The notes under the pieces: model-generated
Database searches by the model: none
The model's input: the letters and a program-made list of their open reading frames with translations, nothing else
What the model was told of the DNA's origin: nothing
Shown: one piece after another, positions 46,906 to 55,664 of the stretch
Layout: every line of letters begins with the position of its first letter
How positions within the stretch are numbered: position 1 is the stretch's first letter
Assembly (NCBI RefSeq): GCF_001713475.1
Contig: NZ_CP016499.1
Coordinates: 124,001 to 188,000, forward strand
DNA from: Agrobacterium sp. RAC06
GTDB taxonomy: Bacteria; Pseudomonadota; Alphaproteobacteria; Rhizobiales; Rhizobiaceae
Reading direction: 5' to 3'
DNA length: 64,000 nt
Made by a program: the position numbers and the translations under genes

Positions 46906-47946
46906 ATGACCAACAGCAGACGTTCATTCCTGAAGACGGCCGCCATGGCGACCCCTGCCGTTCTGGCAGCCCCTTATGTCAAGGCACAGAACGCCAAGAT
47001 CACCTGGCGCCTGCAGACCTATGCCGGTGCAGCACTCGCCGAATTCGTCATCCGCCCGTCGGTTGACGCCTTCAACAAGGCTGCGAATGGCGAGATGGAA
47101 ATCCAGCTCTTCACGGCAGACCAGCTGGTACCGACCGGCGAACTCTTCCGCGCCATGCAGGCCGGCACGATCGACGCTGTCCAGTCCGACGACGATTCGA
47201 TGAACTCGCCTGTCGATATCAAGGTGTTCGGCGGCTACTTCCCGTTCGCCTCGCGCTACAGCCTCGACGTTCCGACGCTGTTCTACGAATATGGTCTCGC
47301 CGAGATCTGGGATGAGGCCTATACGGAAGTCGGCGTGAAGTGGCTTTCGGCCGGGGCCTGGGATCCGTGCAACTTCGCCACCAACAAGCCGATCACCAAG
47401 CTCGATGATCTCAAGGGCCTGCGCGTCTTCACCTTCCCGACGGCCGGCCAGTTCCTGTCGCAGTTCGGCGTCGTGCCGGTCACCATTCCGTTCGAAGACG
47501 TACCGGTTGCCATGCAGACGGGCGAAATCGACGCGATCGCCTGGTCGGGGATCACGGAAGTCTTCACCTCGGGCTGGGTTGATGTCACCAAGTACTTCCT
47601 GACCAACAATGTCTCCGGCGGCTGGGCGGGCTCGTTCTTTGCCAATGCCGACCGCTGGAATGAGGTCCCGCCTCACCTGCAGACACTGTGGCAGATGTGC
47701 ATGGATAGTTCCCACTACAAGCGCCTGCACTGGTACTGGGGCGGCGAAGCCCGTCTGCGTGCCGAGGGCGGTCGTCTCGAGCTCACCAGCATTCCGGATG
47801 CCGAATGGAAGACGGTTGAGGATGCGGCTCGCGTGTTCTGGGAAGAGGTTGCCAAGCAGACACCGCGCACCGGCAAGGTCGTCGAAATCCTGAAGAAGTA
47901 TAATGGCGATATGGAAAAGGCCGGCAAGCCCTACCGTTACGGCTGA
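46906..47946 (+). CDS. TRAP transporter substrate-binding protein (DctP-like, Tat signal)
   Basis: Periplasmic receptor of 346 residues. It begins with a twin-arginine signal (TNSRRSFLKTAAMATPAVLA, cut near YVKAQ), so it is exported folded. DctP fold: ITWRLQTYAGAALAEFVIRP, GELFRAMQAGTIDAVQSDDD, LDDLKGLRVFTFPTAGQFLS (with the substrate-anchoring Arg of the GLR segment) and MQTGEIDAIAWSGITEVFTS. The mature protein resembles receptors for keto acids or amides rather than the dicarboxylate type. ATG 46906 follows AGAGGGAAAC. Confidence 0.9.
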   Translation: MTNSRRSFLKTAAMATPAVLAAPYVKAQNAKITWRLQTYAGAALAEFVIRPSVDAFNKAANGEMEIQLFTADQLVPTGELFRAMQAGTIDAVQSDDDSMNSPVDIKVFGGYFPFASRYSLDVPTLFYEYGLAEIWDEAYTEVGVKWLSAGAWDPCNFATNKPITKLDDLKGLRVFTFPTAGQFLSQFGVVPVTIPFEDVPVAMQTGEIDAIAWSGITEVFTSGWVDVTKYFLTNNVSGGWAGSFFANADRWNEVPPHLQTLWQMCMDSSHYKRLHWYWGGEARLRAEGGRLELTSIPDAEWKTVEDAARVFWEEVAKQTPRTGKVVEILKKYNGDMEKAGKPYRYG

Positions 47947-48033
47947 TTGAACCGACATGGCGATCCGGCTTCGGCCGGGTCGCCTCCACAAAACAAGACG
48001 GCATAAGCCAATCGCTGCCCTGGGAACACCGAG

Positions 48034-49401
48034 ATGACCACGTACACATTCGAAGAGTTGAAAAAAGACGTCGCAGAAGGGCGCATCGACACGGTTCTGG
48101 CGTGTCAGGTGGACATGCAGGGTCGTTTGATGGGCAAGCGCTTCCAGGCGGAGTTCTTCGTCGAAAGCGCCTGGAAGGAAACGCATAGCTGCAACTATCT
48201 GCTCGCCACCGACATGGAGATGGAAACCGTCTCCGGTTACAAGGCGACGAGCTGGGAGAAAGGCTACGGCGACTACACCATGAAGCCCGATCTTTCGACG
48301 CTGCGTCGGATCCCCTGGCTCGAAGGTACGGCTCTCGTTCTCTGCGACATGCTTGACCACGCCACCCATGCCGAAGTGCCGCATTCGCCGCGCGCCATCC
48401 TGAAGAAGCAGGTCGCCCGGCTTGAGGCCATGGGCATGAAGGCCTTCATGGCGACCGAACTCGAATTCTTCCTCTTCGACCAGACCTATGACGAGGCTCG
48501 GCTTTCGGGCTATCGCGACCTGAAAATGGTCTCGGGCTATAACGAGGACTATCACATCTTCCAGACGACCAAGGAAGAAGGCGTGATGCGCGCGATCCGC
48601 AAGGGTCTGCAGGGGGCGGGCATCCCTGTTGAGAATTCCAAGGGCGAGGCATCCGCCGGCCAGGAAGAGATCAATGTCCGTTATGCGGACGTGCTCACCA
48701 TGGCCGACCGCCACGTGATCATCAAGAACGGCTGCAAAGAGATCGCCTGGTCGAAGGGCAAGGCCATCACCTTCCTTGCGAAGTGGCATTACAATGCCGC
48801 AGGCTCCTCATCGCATATCCATCAGTCGCTGTGGTCCGCCGACGGCAAGACGCCGCTGTTCTTCGACAAGGACGGCGAATACGGCATGTCCGAGACGATG
48901 CGCCACTACATGGCCGGGCTTCTCGCCCATGCCAGCGACTTCACCTATTTCCTCGCGCCCTATATCAACTCCTACAAGCGCTTTGTCGCCGGCACGTTTG
49001 CGCCGACCAAGGCGATCTGGTCGAAGGACAATCGCACCGCCGGCTACCGCTTGTGCGGCGAGGCGAGCAAGGGCATCCGCGTCGAGTGCCGCGTCGGTGG
49101 TTCCGACCTCAATCCCTATCTCGCCATGGCGGCTCTGCTCGCAGCTGGTATCGACGGGATCGAGAAAAAGATGGCGCTCGAACCGGAATTCTCGGGCGAT
49201 GCCTATGGGGCAAAAGAGGCTCGTGAAATCCCGAGGACGCTGCGGGCGGCTGCGGAAACGCTTCGCGGCTCGGCCATGCTGCGGGCTGCTTTCGGCGATG
49301 ACGTCGTCGATCACTACGTTCGCGCAGCGGAGTGGGAACAAGAGGAATACGATCGCCGGATCACGGATTGGGAGGTGGCTCGCGGTTTCGAGCGGGCGTG
49401 A
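48034..49401 (+). CDS. Glutamine synthetase-family ligase (probable gamma-glutamyl-amine ligase)
   Basis: ATP-dependent ligase of the GS fold, 455 residues, the length of PuuA/GlnT-type enzymes. Catalytic-domain motifs: FMATELEFFLFD (metal Glu), SAGQEEINVRYAD, NAAGSSSHIHQSLW (in place of the GSGMHVHQS of GS), INSYKRFVAGTFAPTKAIWS, and IRVECRVGGSDLNPYLAMAA. In this subgroup glutamate is joined to an amine, not ammonia: PuuA makes gamma-glutamylputrescine, IpuC gamma-glutamylisopropylamide. The TRAP, aldehyde dehydrogenase and alcohol dehydrogenase neighbours support a catabolic role. ATG 48034 is preceded by the weak GGGAACACCGAG. Confidence 0.88.
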   Translation: MTTYTFEELKKDVAEGRIDTVLACQVDMQGRLMGKRFQAEFFVESAWKETHSCNYLLATDMEMETVSGYKATSWEKGYGDYTMKPDLSTLRRIPWLEGTALVLCDMLDHATHAEVPHSPRAILKKQVARLEAMGMKAFMATELEFFLFDQTYDEARLSGYRDLKMVSGYNEDYHIFQTTKEEGVMRAIRKGLQGAGIPVENSKGEASAGQEEINVRYADVLTMADRHVIIKNGCKEIAWSKGKAITFLAKWHYNAAGSSSHIHQSLWSADGKTPLFFDKDGEYGMSETMRHYMAGLLAHASDFTYFLAPYINSYKRFVAGTFAPTKAIWSKDNRTAGYRLCGEASKGIRVECRVGGSDLNPYLAMAALLAAGIDGIEKKMALEPEFSGDAYGAKEAREIPRTLRAAAETLRGSAMLRAAFGDDVVDHYVRAAEWEQEEYDRRITDWEVARGFERA

Positions 49402-49453
49402 CCAAAGGCGGCCTTGAGCCCGCCACGATCCCCGGCGTATGGGTGGAAACAAG

Positions 49454-49475
49454 GACAGCGGCTGCGGCCGCTGTC
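49454..49475 (+). terminator. Intra-operon hairpin
   Basis: GACAGCGGC / GCCGCTGTC, 9 bp with a 4-base loop, between the ligase and aldehyde dehydrogenase genes. No T run; more likely an mRNA-stability element than a full terminator. Confidence 0.45.
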
Positions 49476-49505
49476 ATCTCGTTCTAGAACAACAGGAAGA
49501 CGATC

Positions 49506-50891
49506 ATGACCATGATCCAATGCATTTCGCCGATCGACGGATCGGTTTACGCGGAACGTCCGGCCATGTCGCTGGAAGCGGCGTCCGAGGCTGTCGGTCG
49601 TGCGCGCAAGGCGCAGAAGGCCTGGGCGCGCCGGCCGCTTGAGGACCGCGTTCAGCTGGTGCTGAAGGGCGTTGCCCGCCTCAACGAGATGGCGGACGAA
49701 GTGGTGCCGGAACTGGCCCATATGATGGGCCGTCCGGTGCGCTACGGCGGCGAATACAAGGGCTTCAACGAGCGCTCCAACTATGTCGCGGCGATTGCTG
49801 CCGACTCGCTTGCGCCACTGGTCGTGGAAGCAAGTGACACGTTCGAGCGTCGCATCGAGCGCGAGCCGCATGGCGTGGTCTTCGTCATCGCGCCGTGGAA
49901 CTATCCTTACATGACCGCGATCAACACGATCGCGCCGGCGCTGATGGCGGGCAACACCGTCGTCATCAAGCATGCGACCCAGACGCTGCTGGTCGGCGAG
50001 CGCATGGTGCGCGCCTTTGTCGAGGCGGGTGTTCCCGATGATGTCTTCATCAACCTCTTCCTCGACCACGCTACGACCTCGGCGCTGATCGCGGCTGGCA
50101 ATTTCAACTTCATCAACTTCACCGGTTCGGTCGAAGGCGGGCGTTCCATCGAACGGGCCGCTGCCGGCACCTTTGCCGGTCTCGGCCTGGAGCTCGGCGG
50201 CAAGGACCCCGGTTATGTCATGGAAGACGCCGACCTCGACGCTGCCGTCGATACGCTGATGGATGGCGCGACCTACAATTCCGGCCAGTGCTGCTGCGGC
50301 ATCGAGCGCATCTATGTGCATGAGAGCCTCTACGACGCCTTCGTCGAGAAGTCGGTTGCCTGGGTGTCGAACTACAAGCTCGGCAATCCGCTGGATGCCG
50401 AAACAACGCTCGGGCCGATGGCCAACAAGCGCTTCGCCAAGGTGGTGCGCGAGCAGATCGCCGATGCCGTGTCGAAGGGTGCCAAGGCGATGGTCGATCC
50501 AAAGCTTTTCCCGGCCGATGACGGCGGCGCCTATATCATGCCGCAGATCCTCGTGAACGTTGATCATTCCATGGCCTTCATGAAGGACGAGACCTTTGGT
50601 CCGGCCGTCGGCATCATGAAGGTGAAGAGCGACGACGAGGCCCTCGGTCTGATGAACGACAGCCCCTATGGTCTGACCGCCTCGCTCTGGACGCAGGATC
50701 CGGAGCGCGCCGCCCGCATCGGCCGCGAGATCGAGACCGGCACCGTGTTCATGAACCGCGCCGATTACCTCGACCCGGCGCTTTGCTGGACCGGCGTCAA
50801 GGAAACCGGCAAGGGCGGCTCGCTCTCCGTGCTCGGCTTCCAGAACCTTACCCGTCCGAAATCCTACCACCTGAAGAAAGTCACGAAATGA
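49506..50891 (+). CDS. Aldehyde dehydrogenase family protein
   Basis: NAD(P)-dependent aldehyde oxidation, 461 residues. Cofactor region PHGVVFVIAPWNYPYMTAIN and FINFTGSVEGGRSIERA; general base Glu in GLELGGKDPGYV; catalytic Cys in YNSGQCCCGIERIYV, where three cysteines occur in a row; KDETFGPAVGIM late in the fold. ATG 49506 follows AGGAAG; overlaps the next gene by 4 bp. In context it would oxidise the aldehyde made by the downstream alcohol dehydrogenase. Confidence 0.9.
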   Translation: MTMIQCISPIDGSVYAERPAMSLEAASEAVGRARKAQKAWARRPLEDRVQLVLKGVARLNEMADEVVPELAHMMGRPVRYGGEYKGFNERSNYVAAIAADSLAPLVVEASDTFERRIEREPHGVVFVIAPWNYPYMTAINTIAPALMAGNTVVIKHATQTLLVGERMVRAFVEAGVPDDVFINLFLDHATTSALIAAGNFNFINFTGSVEGGRSIERAAAGTFAGLGLELGGKDPGYVMEDADLDAAVDTLMDGATYNSGQCCCGIERIYVHESLYDAFVEKSVAWVSNYKLGNPLDAETTLGPMANKRFAKVVREQIADAVSKGAKAMVDPKLFPADDGGAYIMPQILVNVDHSMAFMKDETFGPAVGIMKVKSDDEALGLMNDSPYGLTASLWTQDPERAARIGREIETGTVFMNRADYLDPALCWTGVKETGKGGSLSVLGFQNLTRPKSYHLKKVTK

Positions 50892-52033
50892 ACATCGTCG
50901 CCAATTGGAGCTATCCCACCGCCATCAAGATGGGACGTGGCCGCATCAAGGAACTGGCGGACGCCTGCAAATCGCTCGGCATGAAGAAGCCGTTGCTGAT
51001 CACCGACCGGGGCCTCGCACCGATGGCGATCACCCAGACTGCGCTCGACGTGCTGGAAGAAGCCGGCCTCGGTCGCGCGCTCTTTGCCGATGTCGATCCG
51101 AACCCGAATGAGAAGAATCTCGAAGCCGGCATCAAGGCTTACAAGGATGGCGGTCACGACGGCGTTGTCGCCTTTGGCGGCGGCTCGGGCCTCGACCTTG
51201 GCAAGTGCGTGGCCTTCATGGCCGGCCAGACACGGCCGGTCTGGGACTTCGAGGATATCGGCGACTGGTGGACCCGTGCGAATTCCGATGCGATCGCCCC
51301 GATCGTCGCCGTGCCGACCACGGCCGGCACCGGTTCGGAAGTCGGTCGTGCCTCGGTCATCACCAATTCAGTGACGCATGTGAAGAAGATCATCTTCCAT
51401 CCGAAGTTCCTGCCCGGCGTCGTCATCTGCGACCCGGAACTGACCGTCGGCATGCCGAAGATGATCACGGCCGGCACCGGCATGGACGCATTCGCGCATT
51501 GCCTGGAAGCCTATTCCTCGCCCTTCTATCATCCGATGAGCCAGGGCATCGCGCTCGAAGGCATGCGTCTGGTCAAGGAATTCCTGCCGCGTGCCTACAA
51601 GGACGGCACTGACCTCGAAGCCCGAACCAACATGATGTCGGCGGCTGCCATGGGCGCCGTCGCCTTCCAGAAGGGGCTCGGCGCAATCCATGCGCTGTCG
51701 CATCCGATCGGGGCCGTCTACAACACCCATCACGGAATGACGAACGCCGTTGTCATGCCGCCGGTCCTGAAGTTCAACCGTCACGTCATTGAGGAGCGGA
51801 TTGAGCGGGCGGCTGCCTATCTCGGCATTGCGGGAGGGTTTGATGGCTTCTACGACTATGTGCTCGCCCTGCGCGCCGAACTCAACGTCCCGGCCAACCT
51901 GACGGCCATGGGCATTGCCAATGACCGGATCGATGAGCTCTCGGCCATGGCGATCGAGGATCCCAGCGCCGGCGGCAATCCGGTCAAGATGACGCTCGAA
52001 AACACCAAGCAGCTCTTCGCCGACTGCTTCTGA
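50888..52033 (+). CDS. Iron-containing alcohol dehydrogenase
   Basis: Group III alcohol dehydrogenase, 381 residues. NAD-binding GGGSGLDLGK and VPTTAGTGSEVGRASVIT; metal ligands in GTGMDAFAHCLEAYSS (Asp, His), GAIHALSHPIGAVYNTHHGM (His pair). ATG 50888 overlaps the aldehyde dehydrogenase stop (ATGA), so the two are made together. The longer frame to 50783 lies in the upstream gene. Substrate unknown; an amino alcohol or its gamma-glutamyl derivative is suggested by the operon. Confidence 0.92.
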   Translation: MNIVANWSYPTAIKMGRGRIKELADACKSLGMKKPLLITDRGLAPMAITQTALDVLEEAGLGRALFADVDPNPNEKNLEAGIKAYKDGGHDGVVAFGGGSGLDLGKCVAFMAGQTRPVWDFEDIGDWWTRANSDAIAPIVAVPTTAGTGSEVGRASVITNSVTHVKKIIFHPKFLPGVVICDPELTVGMPKMITAGTGMDAFAHCLEAYSSPFYHPMSQGIALEGMRLVKEFLPRAYKDGTDLEARTNMMSAAAMGAVAFQKGLGAIHALSHPIGAVYNTHHGMTNAVVMPPVLKFNRHVIEERIERAAAYLGIAGGFDGFYDYVLALRAELNVPANLTAMGIANDRIDELSAMAIEDPSAGGNPVKMTLENTKQLFADCF

Positions 52034-52055
52034 TCTCACGCGTCGCTCGCTTGAA

Positions 52056-52082
52056 AGGCCCCGGCATGTCGTGCCGGGGCCT
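52056..52082 (+). terminator. Strong hairpin at the end of the TRAP/ligase/dehydrogenase operon
   Basis: AGGCCCCGGCA-TGTCG-TGCCGGGGCCT, 11 bp perfect, 22 bp after the stop. The T run is missing, but stem strength and place support a terminator. Confidence 0.65.
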
Positions 52083-52300
52083 CTGCAGCCATGCTGTCGG
52101 GCCGAGCTTCTGCCTGCCCATTCCTATCAGCGAATATACTAGGCATTTCCGTCGCTTCTCCCCAATAAGGGGGAGGGGGAGCTCGCGCGCGTTTCCAGTT
52201 TGTTAACCATGTTTGCGCCATGATGACAGCATGTGGCACCGATGACGCAGGTTGCCAAAGAGCGATGAGCCGCTCGGATCTGACCTCCCAAGGAAACAGC

Positions 52301-53020
52301 ATGCCAGTCATTTCTTTTGCCAATGCCAAGGGTGGTGCCGGCAAGACCACCGCAGCCCTTCTTCTCGCCACCGAACTGGCCCATCAGGGATACCGCGTCG
52401 CCATCCTTGATGCCGATCCGCAGCGCTGGATCACCCAGTGGCACGAGATCTCGGGTCCGCAGCGCAACATCGAGGTGGTCTCCGAGGTTACGGTCGCTTC
52501 CGTGCAAGGACATATCCGCGAGTTGTCGCGCAGCAACGACTACATCATCATGGATCTTGCCGGTGCGCGCGACGCCATGGTGACGACTGCGATCGGTCTC
52601 TCCGATCACGTGATGATCCCTGTCCAGGGTTGCGCCATGGACGCCAAGGGCGGCGCGCAGATCCTCGACCTCATCAAGCTGATGCAGGATGCCGGCAACC
52701 TCGTCATTCCACATTCGGTCGTGCTCACGCGCGTCACCTCGATGGTGACCACGCGCGCACTTCTGACGATCAAGGGGCTTCTGGCGGCTCGTGGCGTGAA
52801 CGTCATCAACACGCCGATTGCCGAACGTAGCGCTTACCGCGAGATCTTCGACTGTGGTGGCACGCTGTATTCGATGGATACGGCGAAGATCAGCAATCTC
52901 GACAAGGCTCAGGACAATGCCAAGGCCTTCGCTTCCGAGGTCATGCGCCTGTTGCCGGTCAAGGTGATCCGCTCCAGCGAGCCGCGTCGCCTGTTCCGTC
53001 TGGTGCGCTCAGCCGCCTGA
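52301..53020 (+). CDS. Orphan ParA-family ATPase
   Basis: A 239-residue ParA/MinD-like ATPase. Deviant Walker A KGGAGKTT at 10-17, then LDADPQRWITQWHE (A' motif), YIIMDLAGARDAMVTTAIG (Walker B) and a C-terminus with a basic cluster (IRSSEPRRLFRLVRSAA) that could bind DNA or membrane. No parB or parS lies nearby, so it is not a standard partition pair; VirC1-like and cell-pole-positioning ParA proteins have this size. ATG 52301 follows AAGGAAACAGC. The 267-bp gap upstream holds a CTTCTCCCC/GGGGGAG-type hairpin near 52155-52180. Confidence 0.85.
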   Translation: MPVISFANAKGGAGKTTAALLLATELAHQGYRVAILDADPQRWITQWHEISGPQRNIEVVSEVTVASVQGHIRELSRSNDYIIMDLAGARDAMVTTAIGLSDHVMIPVQGCAMDAKGGAQILDLIKLMQDAGNLVIPHSVVLTRVTSMVTTRALLTIKGLLAARGVNVINTPIAERSAYREIFDCGGTLYSMDTAKISNLDKAQDNAKAFASEVMRLLPVKVIRSSEPRRLFRLVRSAA

Positions 53021-53037
53021 TAACCCCAAATTCGACA

Positions 53038-53679
53038 CTACAACCCGCGTTTGGCAAGCCAAGCGCGGGTTAACATTATGTCGCCACCTTCAGGGTCAAA
53101 GCCATGGCTGCATGCCAGCTCGTGCCATTCGACCGCAGCACCGGCGGCCCTCAGCTGGTCGACAAGCCCGACTGCGTCTAATCGTTCGCGCCTTTCGTCA
53201 TCTTCTCCCGATACGAGAAGGAATGGTGTTCCGGCAAGATCGGGAAAGCAGTTCTGGGTGAAGGGCTTTTCTGGGCGAAGCAATACGGCGCCTGACACCA
53301 AGGCCGTGTGACGTGCAGTCAGGGCTGCTGCCATTATCGCGCCGCTCGAAAAGCCGATCAGCAGGGCCGGCTCTCCATGCCTCTGCCCGATGATCAAGAG
53401 CAGTTGCGACAGTTCTGCAGCCCTGTCGGTAAGGTTCACCTCATCAATCGACCTGTCCGTCCGTCTCCTGAAGAACGTGAACGACGCATCTGATGGCTCG
53501 CGACCCCGCGGACAGTACGTCGGATGAGCGGGTGCTACCTCCCTGGCAAAGTCCAGAAGTGAGAATTCATCCTGGTTGCTGCCATGCAGAAACACTAACG
53601 GTTGGTGACGGCTCTCGCCCTCGCGGAAGAGTGTCGGGAAGCCCGCAAACTCGCGAGCGCCTGAGCTGTCACTCGACAA
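53038..53679 (-). CDS. Alpha/beta hydrolase (phospholipase/carboxylesterase-like)
   Basis: A 213-residue esterase-fold protein. LVFLHGSNQDEFSLL carries the oxyanion HG; the nucleophile is Ser in LIGFSSGAIMAAAL; Asp is in LLVSGEDDERR and His in ELACSHGFDPEG, as in small carboxylesterases. It starts at TTG 53679, overlapping the L,D-transpeptidase stop by 11 bp; no ATG is available upstream of the fold. Substrate unknown. Confidence 0.78.
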   Translation of the reverse strand: MSSDSSGAREFAGFPTLFREGESRHQPLVFLHGSNQDEFSLLDFAREVAPAHPTYCPRGREPSDASFTFFRRRTDRSIDEVNLTDRAAELSQLLLIIGQRHGEPALLIGFSSGAIMAAALTARHTALVSGAVLLRPEKPFTQNCFPDLAGTPFLLVSGEDDERRERLDAVGLVDQLRAAGAAVEWHELACSHGFDPEGGDIMLTRAWLAKRGL

Positions 53680-55024
53680 ATTCCACCGTCACGCCCGACT
53701 TGACCATCTTTGCCAGTTCCGTCGCATCCCAGTTGGTGAGGCGAATACAGCCGTGGCTCTGGGTGCGGCCGATCTTGGAGGGCTCGGGGGTTCCGTGGAT
53801 GCCGTAGGTCGGCTTCGACAGCGCCAGCCAGACCGTGCCGACGGGGCCGTTCGGCCCTGGCGGGATCTGCAGGACTTGGGTGTTATTGCCCTGCTGGAAA
53901 TTGATCTTCGGATTGTATGTGTAGCCCGGGTTGAGCGCGATGCGTTCGATCGTGACGGTGCCCGACGGGGAGGGTGTATCGGCCGAGCCGATGCTGGCCG
54001 GGTAAGCGGCGATCAGGCCGCCATCCTCGCCATAGGCGAAGACCTGCTTCAGACCCTTGTTGGCGACGATGCGTGCCACGTTACCCTTCTTGTAAGGGCC
54101 GGGCTCCACCACCTTGATCGTCGTGCCCGGGATCGAGAAGTCGACGCCGGGATTCAGTTCGCGCAGATAGCCCTCATCCATGTGGAAACGCTCGGCGAGC
54201 ATCTCCGCCGTCGAGGTGTAGGACAGGGCCGGAAGCTGTGCCTTGTGTGCGTAGTCGTCGGGGATCGACGCGACAAAGGGGCCGGCGGCATCGCCGGCGG
54301 TGATCGTGTAGCTCTTGATCGCGAGGCCGCCGGAGAGACGCAGGCGCTCCAGGATGTCGTCGGCATTGTTCGGGTCGAGCGTTTCGCCGGTCATTTGCTC
54401 CCAGGCGACGATCGCCTTGTTGACGTTCTGGCCCATCTTGCCGTCGATGACGCCGGGCGAAATGCCTTCACGATCGAGGAAAGCCTGGAGGGCGGTGATC
54501 TCCAGGCGGGAGAGATTGCTCTTGACCGGGATTTCAGGCGTCACCGTGCGGGCAGGGGCCGTGTCGGCAGGTGCGGGCAGATCCGGGCCGCCATACGGCA
54601 TGTCCTGGGGCAGGCCGTCGAGCGGCAGGCTGTCACGCGGGTCGACGTCGGGGATCGATGCGGTCGTGACGTCGTCGTCCCAGCCACGCGGCGCAGGTGC
54701 GGGTTCGGAATAGGGATCGTAGACGCCGGGCAGGCCTCGGTTTCCGCCACGCTGGCGGGGAGGATAATAGCTTTCCGCCGGAATCTCGGTTGCGACCAGA
54801 TTGCCCATGCGGTCGATCAGCACCGTGCGGCCCATTCGGTCTCGGCTGATCATGACTTCGCCGGCTTCCGGCACATAGTCGAGGATATCGCCCTCCGGCG
54901 AGACGAGCAGCATCTGGGCGTTGCGACCGTCATAGACCGATTGTGCCGAGGCTAGGCTCACAGATGTGAGAGAGGCGGCGGCCAAAACCGCAAGTATCAA
55001 GCTAGATTTCCTGAAGTCGAACAC
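53669..55024 (-). CDS. L,D-transpeptidase (YkuD domain) with peptidoglycan-binding domain
   Basis: A periplasmic enzyme that cross-links peptidoglycan or attaches proteins to it; 451 residues. Signal peptide at 1-28 (ILAVLAAASLTSVSLASAQ). A Pro-rich linker precedes a PG_binding_1 domain (LEITALQAFLDREGISPGVI, about 172-230), then a LysM-like part and the YkuD domain with catalytic Cys in TQSHGCIRLTNWDATELA (about 420-437) and His in YGIHGTPEPS. The start is GTG 55024 behind GAGGAAACC. It shares a transcript with the hydrolase downstream. Confidence 0.92.
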   Translation of the reverse strand: MFDFRKSSLILAVLAAASLTSVSLASAQSVYDGRNAQMLLVSPEGDILDYVPEAGEVMISRDRMGRTVLIDRMGNLVATEIPAESYYPPRQRGGNRGLPGVYDPYSEPAPAPRGWDDDVTTASIPDVDPRDSLPLDGLPQDMPYGGPDLPAPADTAPARTVTPEIPVKSNLSRLEITALQAFLDREGISPGVIDGKMGQNVNKAIVAWEQMTGETLDPNNADDILERLRLSGGLAIKSYTITAGDAAGPFVASIPDDYAHKAQLPALSYTSTAEMLAERFHMDEGYLRELNPGVDFSIPGTTIKVVEPGPYKKGNVARIVANKGLKQVFAYGEDGGLIAAYPASIGSADTPSPSGTVTIERIALNPGYTYNPKINFQQGNNTQVLQIPPGPNGPVGTVWLALSKPTYGIHGTPEPSKIGRTQSHGCIRLTNWDATELAKMVKSGVTVEFVE

Positions 55025-55181
55025 GATTCGGTTTCCTCGTCTGAGCCGGCGACAAACGCGATAAATTTGACACTAATGTGGAAAAGGTGAATTCATAATG
55101 AATTGAGAGTTAACTCGCTGTGGGGGCGGAAGAGATAACCGGGCTGGATGCAGGGTCGCAGCGCCGGGTTGAGGGGGGACA

Positions 55182-55664
55182 ATGCAGGATAGACTGAGGA
55201 TGGAGGCATTTATGCCCTTTCGGCTTTTACGCGTGGCCGAAAGCGTTGACCACGGCTTCATGCAGTTCTGCGGCCCGGAAGACGAGTTGTCATGGTCCGA
55301 ATGGCAGGTTCTCTGGTCGCTCGGCGAACACACGCCGACAACGGCGAAGGCCATCTCCTCCCATTCGGGTCTTTCCAAGACAAAAATCAGTCGTGCCGTG
55401 AAGGTCCTAGAGGACAAAGGATATCTCATTCGCAAGAAGGATCGATCGGACCGGCGCTTTGAACTTCTGTCTTTAACGCTCAAGGGGCAGCACAGGTTCG
55501 AACGGCTCGCGGACGAGGCTGGGGCTTTCCAGCAGTGGCTTGAGCGCAGTGTCAACATCGCCTATCTCTCCTCGCTCGACAGCGGGCTCATGGGCCTGGA
55601 GGATCTGATCTCCACCGGCCACCTCCGGGCTCCAAAACGGCAGGCCGAGGAACCTCTTGCATGA
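55182..55664 (+). CDS. MarR-family transcriptional regulator
   Basis: A 160-residue winged-HTH repressor. LSWSEWQVLWSLGEHTPTTA, SSHSGLSKTKISRAVKVLED and the wing KDRSDRRFELLSLTLKG are classic MarR elements. ATG 55182 follows GAGGGGGGA. It overlaps the next gene by 4 bp, so regulator and epimerase-like protein form one unit. Ligand unknown. Confidence 0.9.
   Translation: MQDRLRMEAFMPFRLLRVAESVDHGFMQFCGPEDELSWSEWQVLWSLGEHTPTTAKAISSHSGLSKTKISRAVKVLEDKGYLIRKKDRSDRRFELLSLTLKGQHRFERLADEAGAFQQWLERSVNIAYLSSLDSGLMGLEDLISTGHLRAPKRQAEEPLA

Noticed and set aside
46924..48789. 621-codon minus-strand frame across the TRAP receptor and ligase genes
   Set aside because: Shadow of two well-supported plus-strand genes; no family features.
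49314..50870. 518-codon minus-strand frame
   Set aside because: Shadow of the aldehyde dehydrogenase gene.
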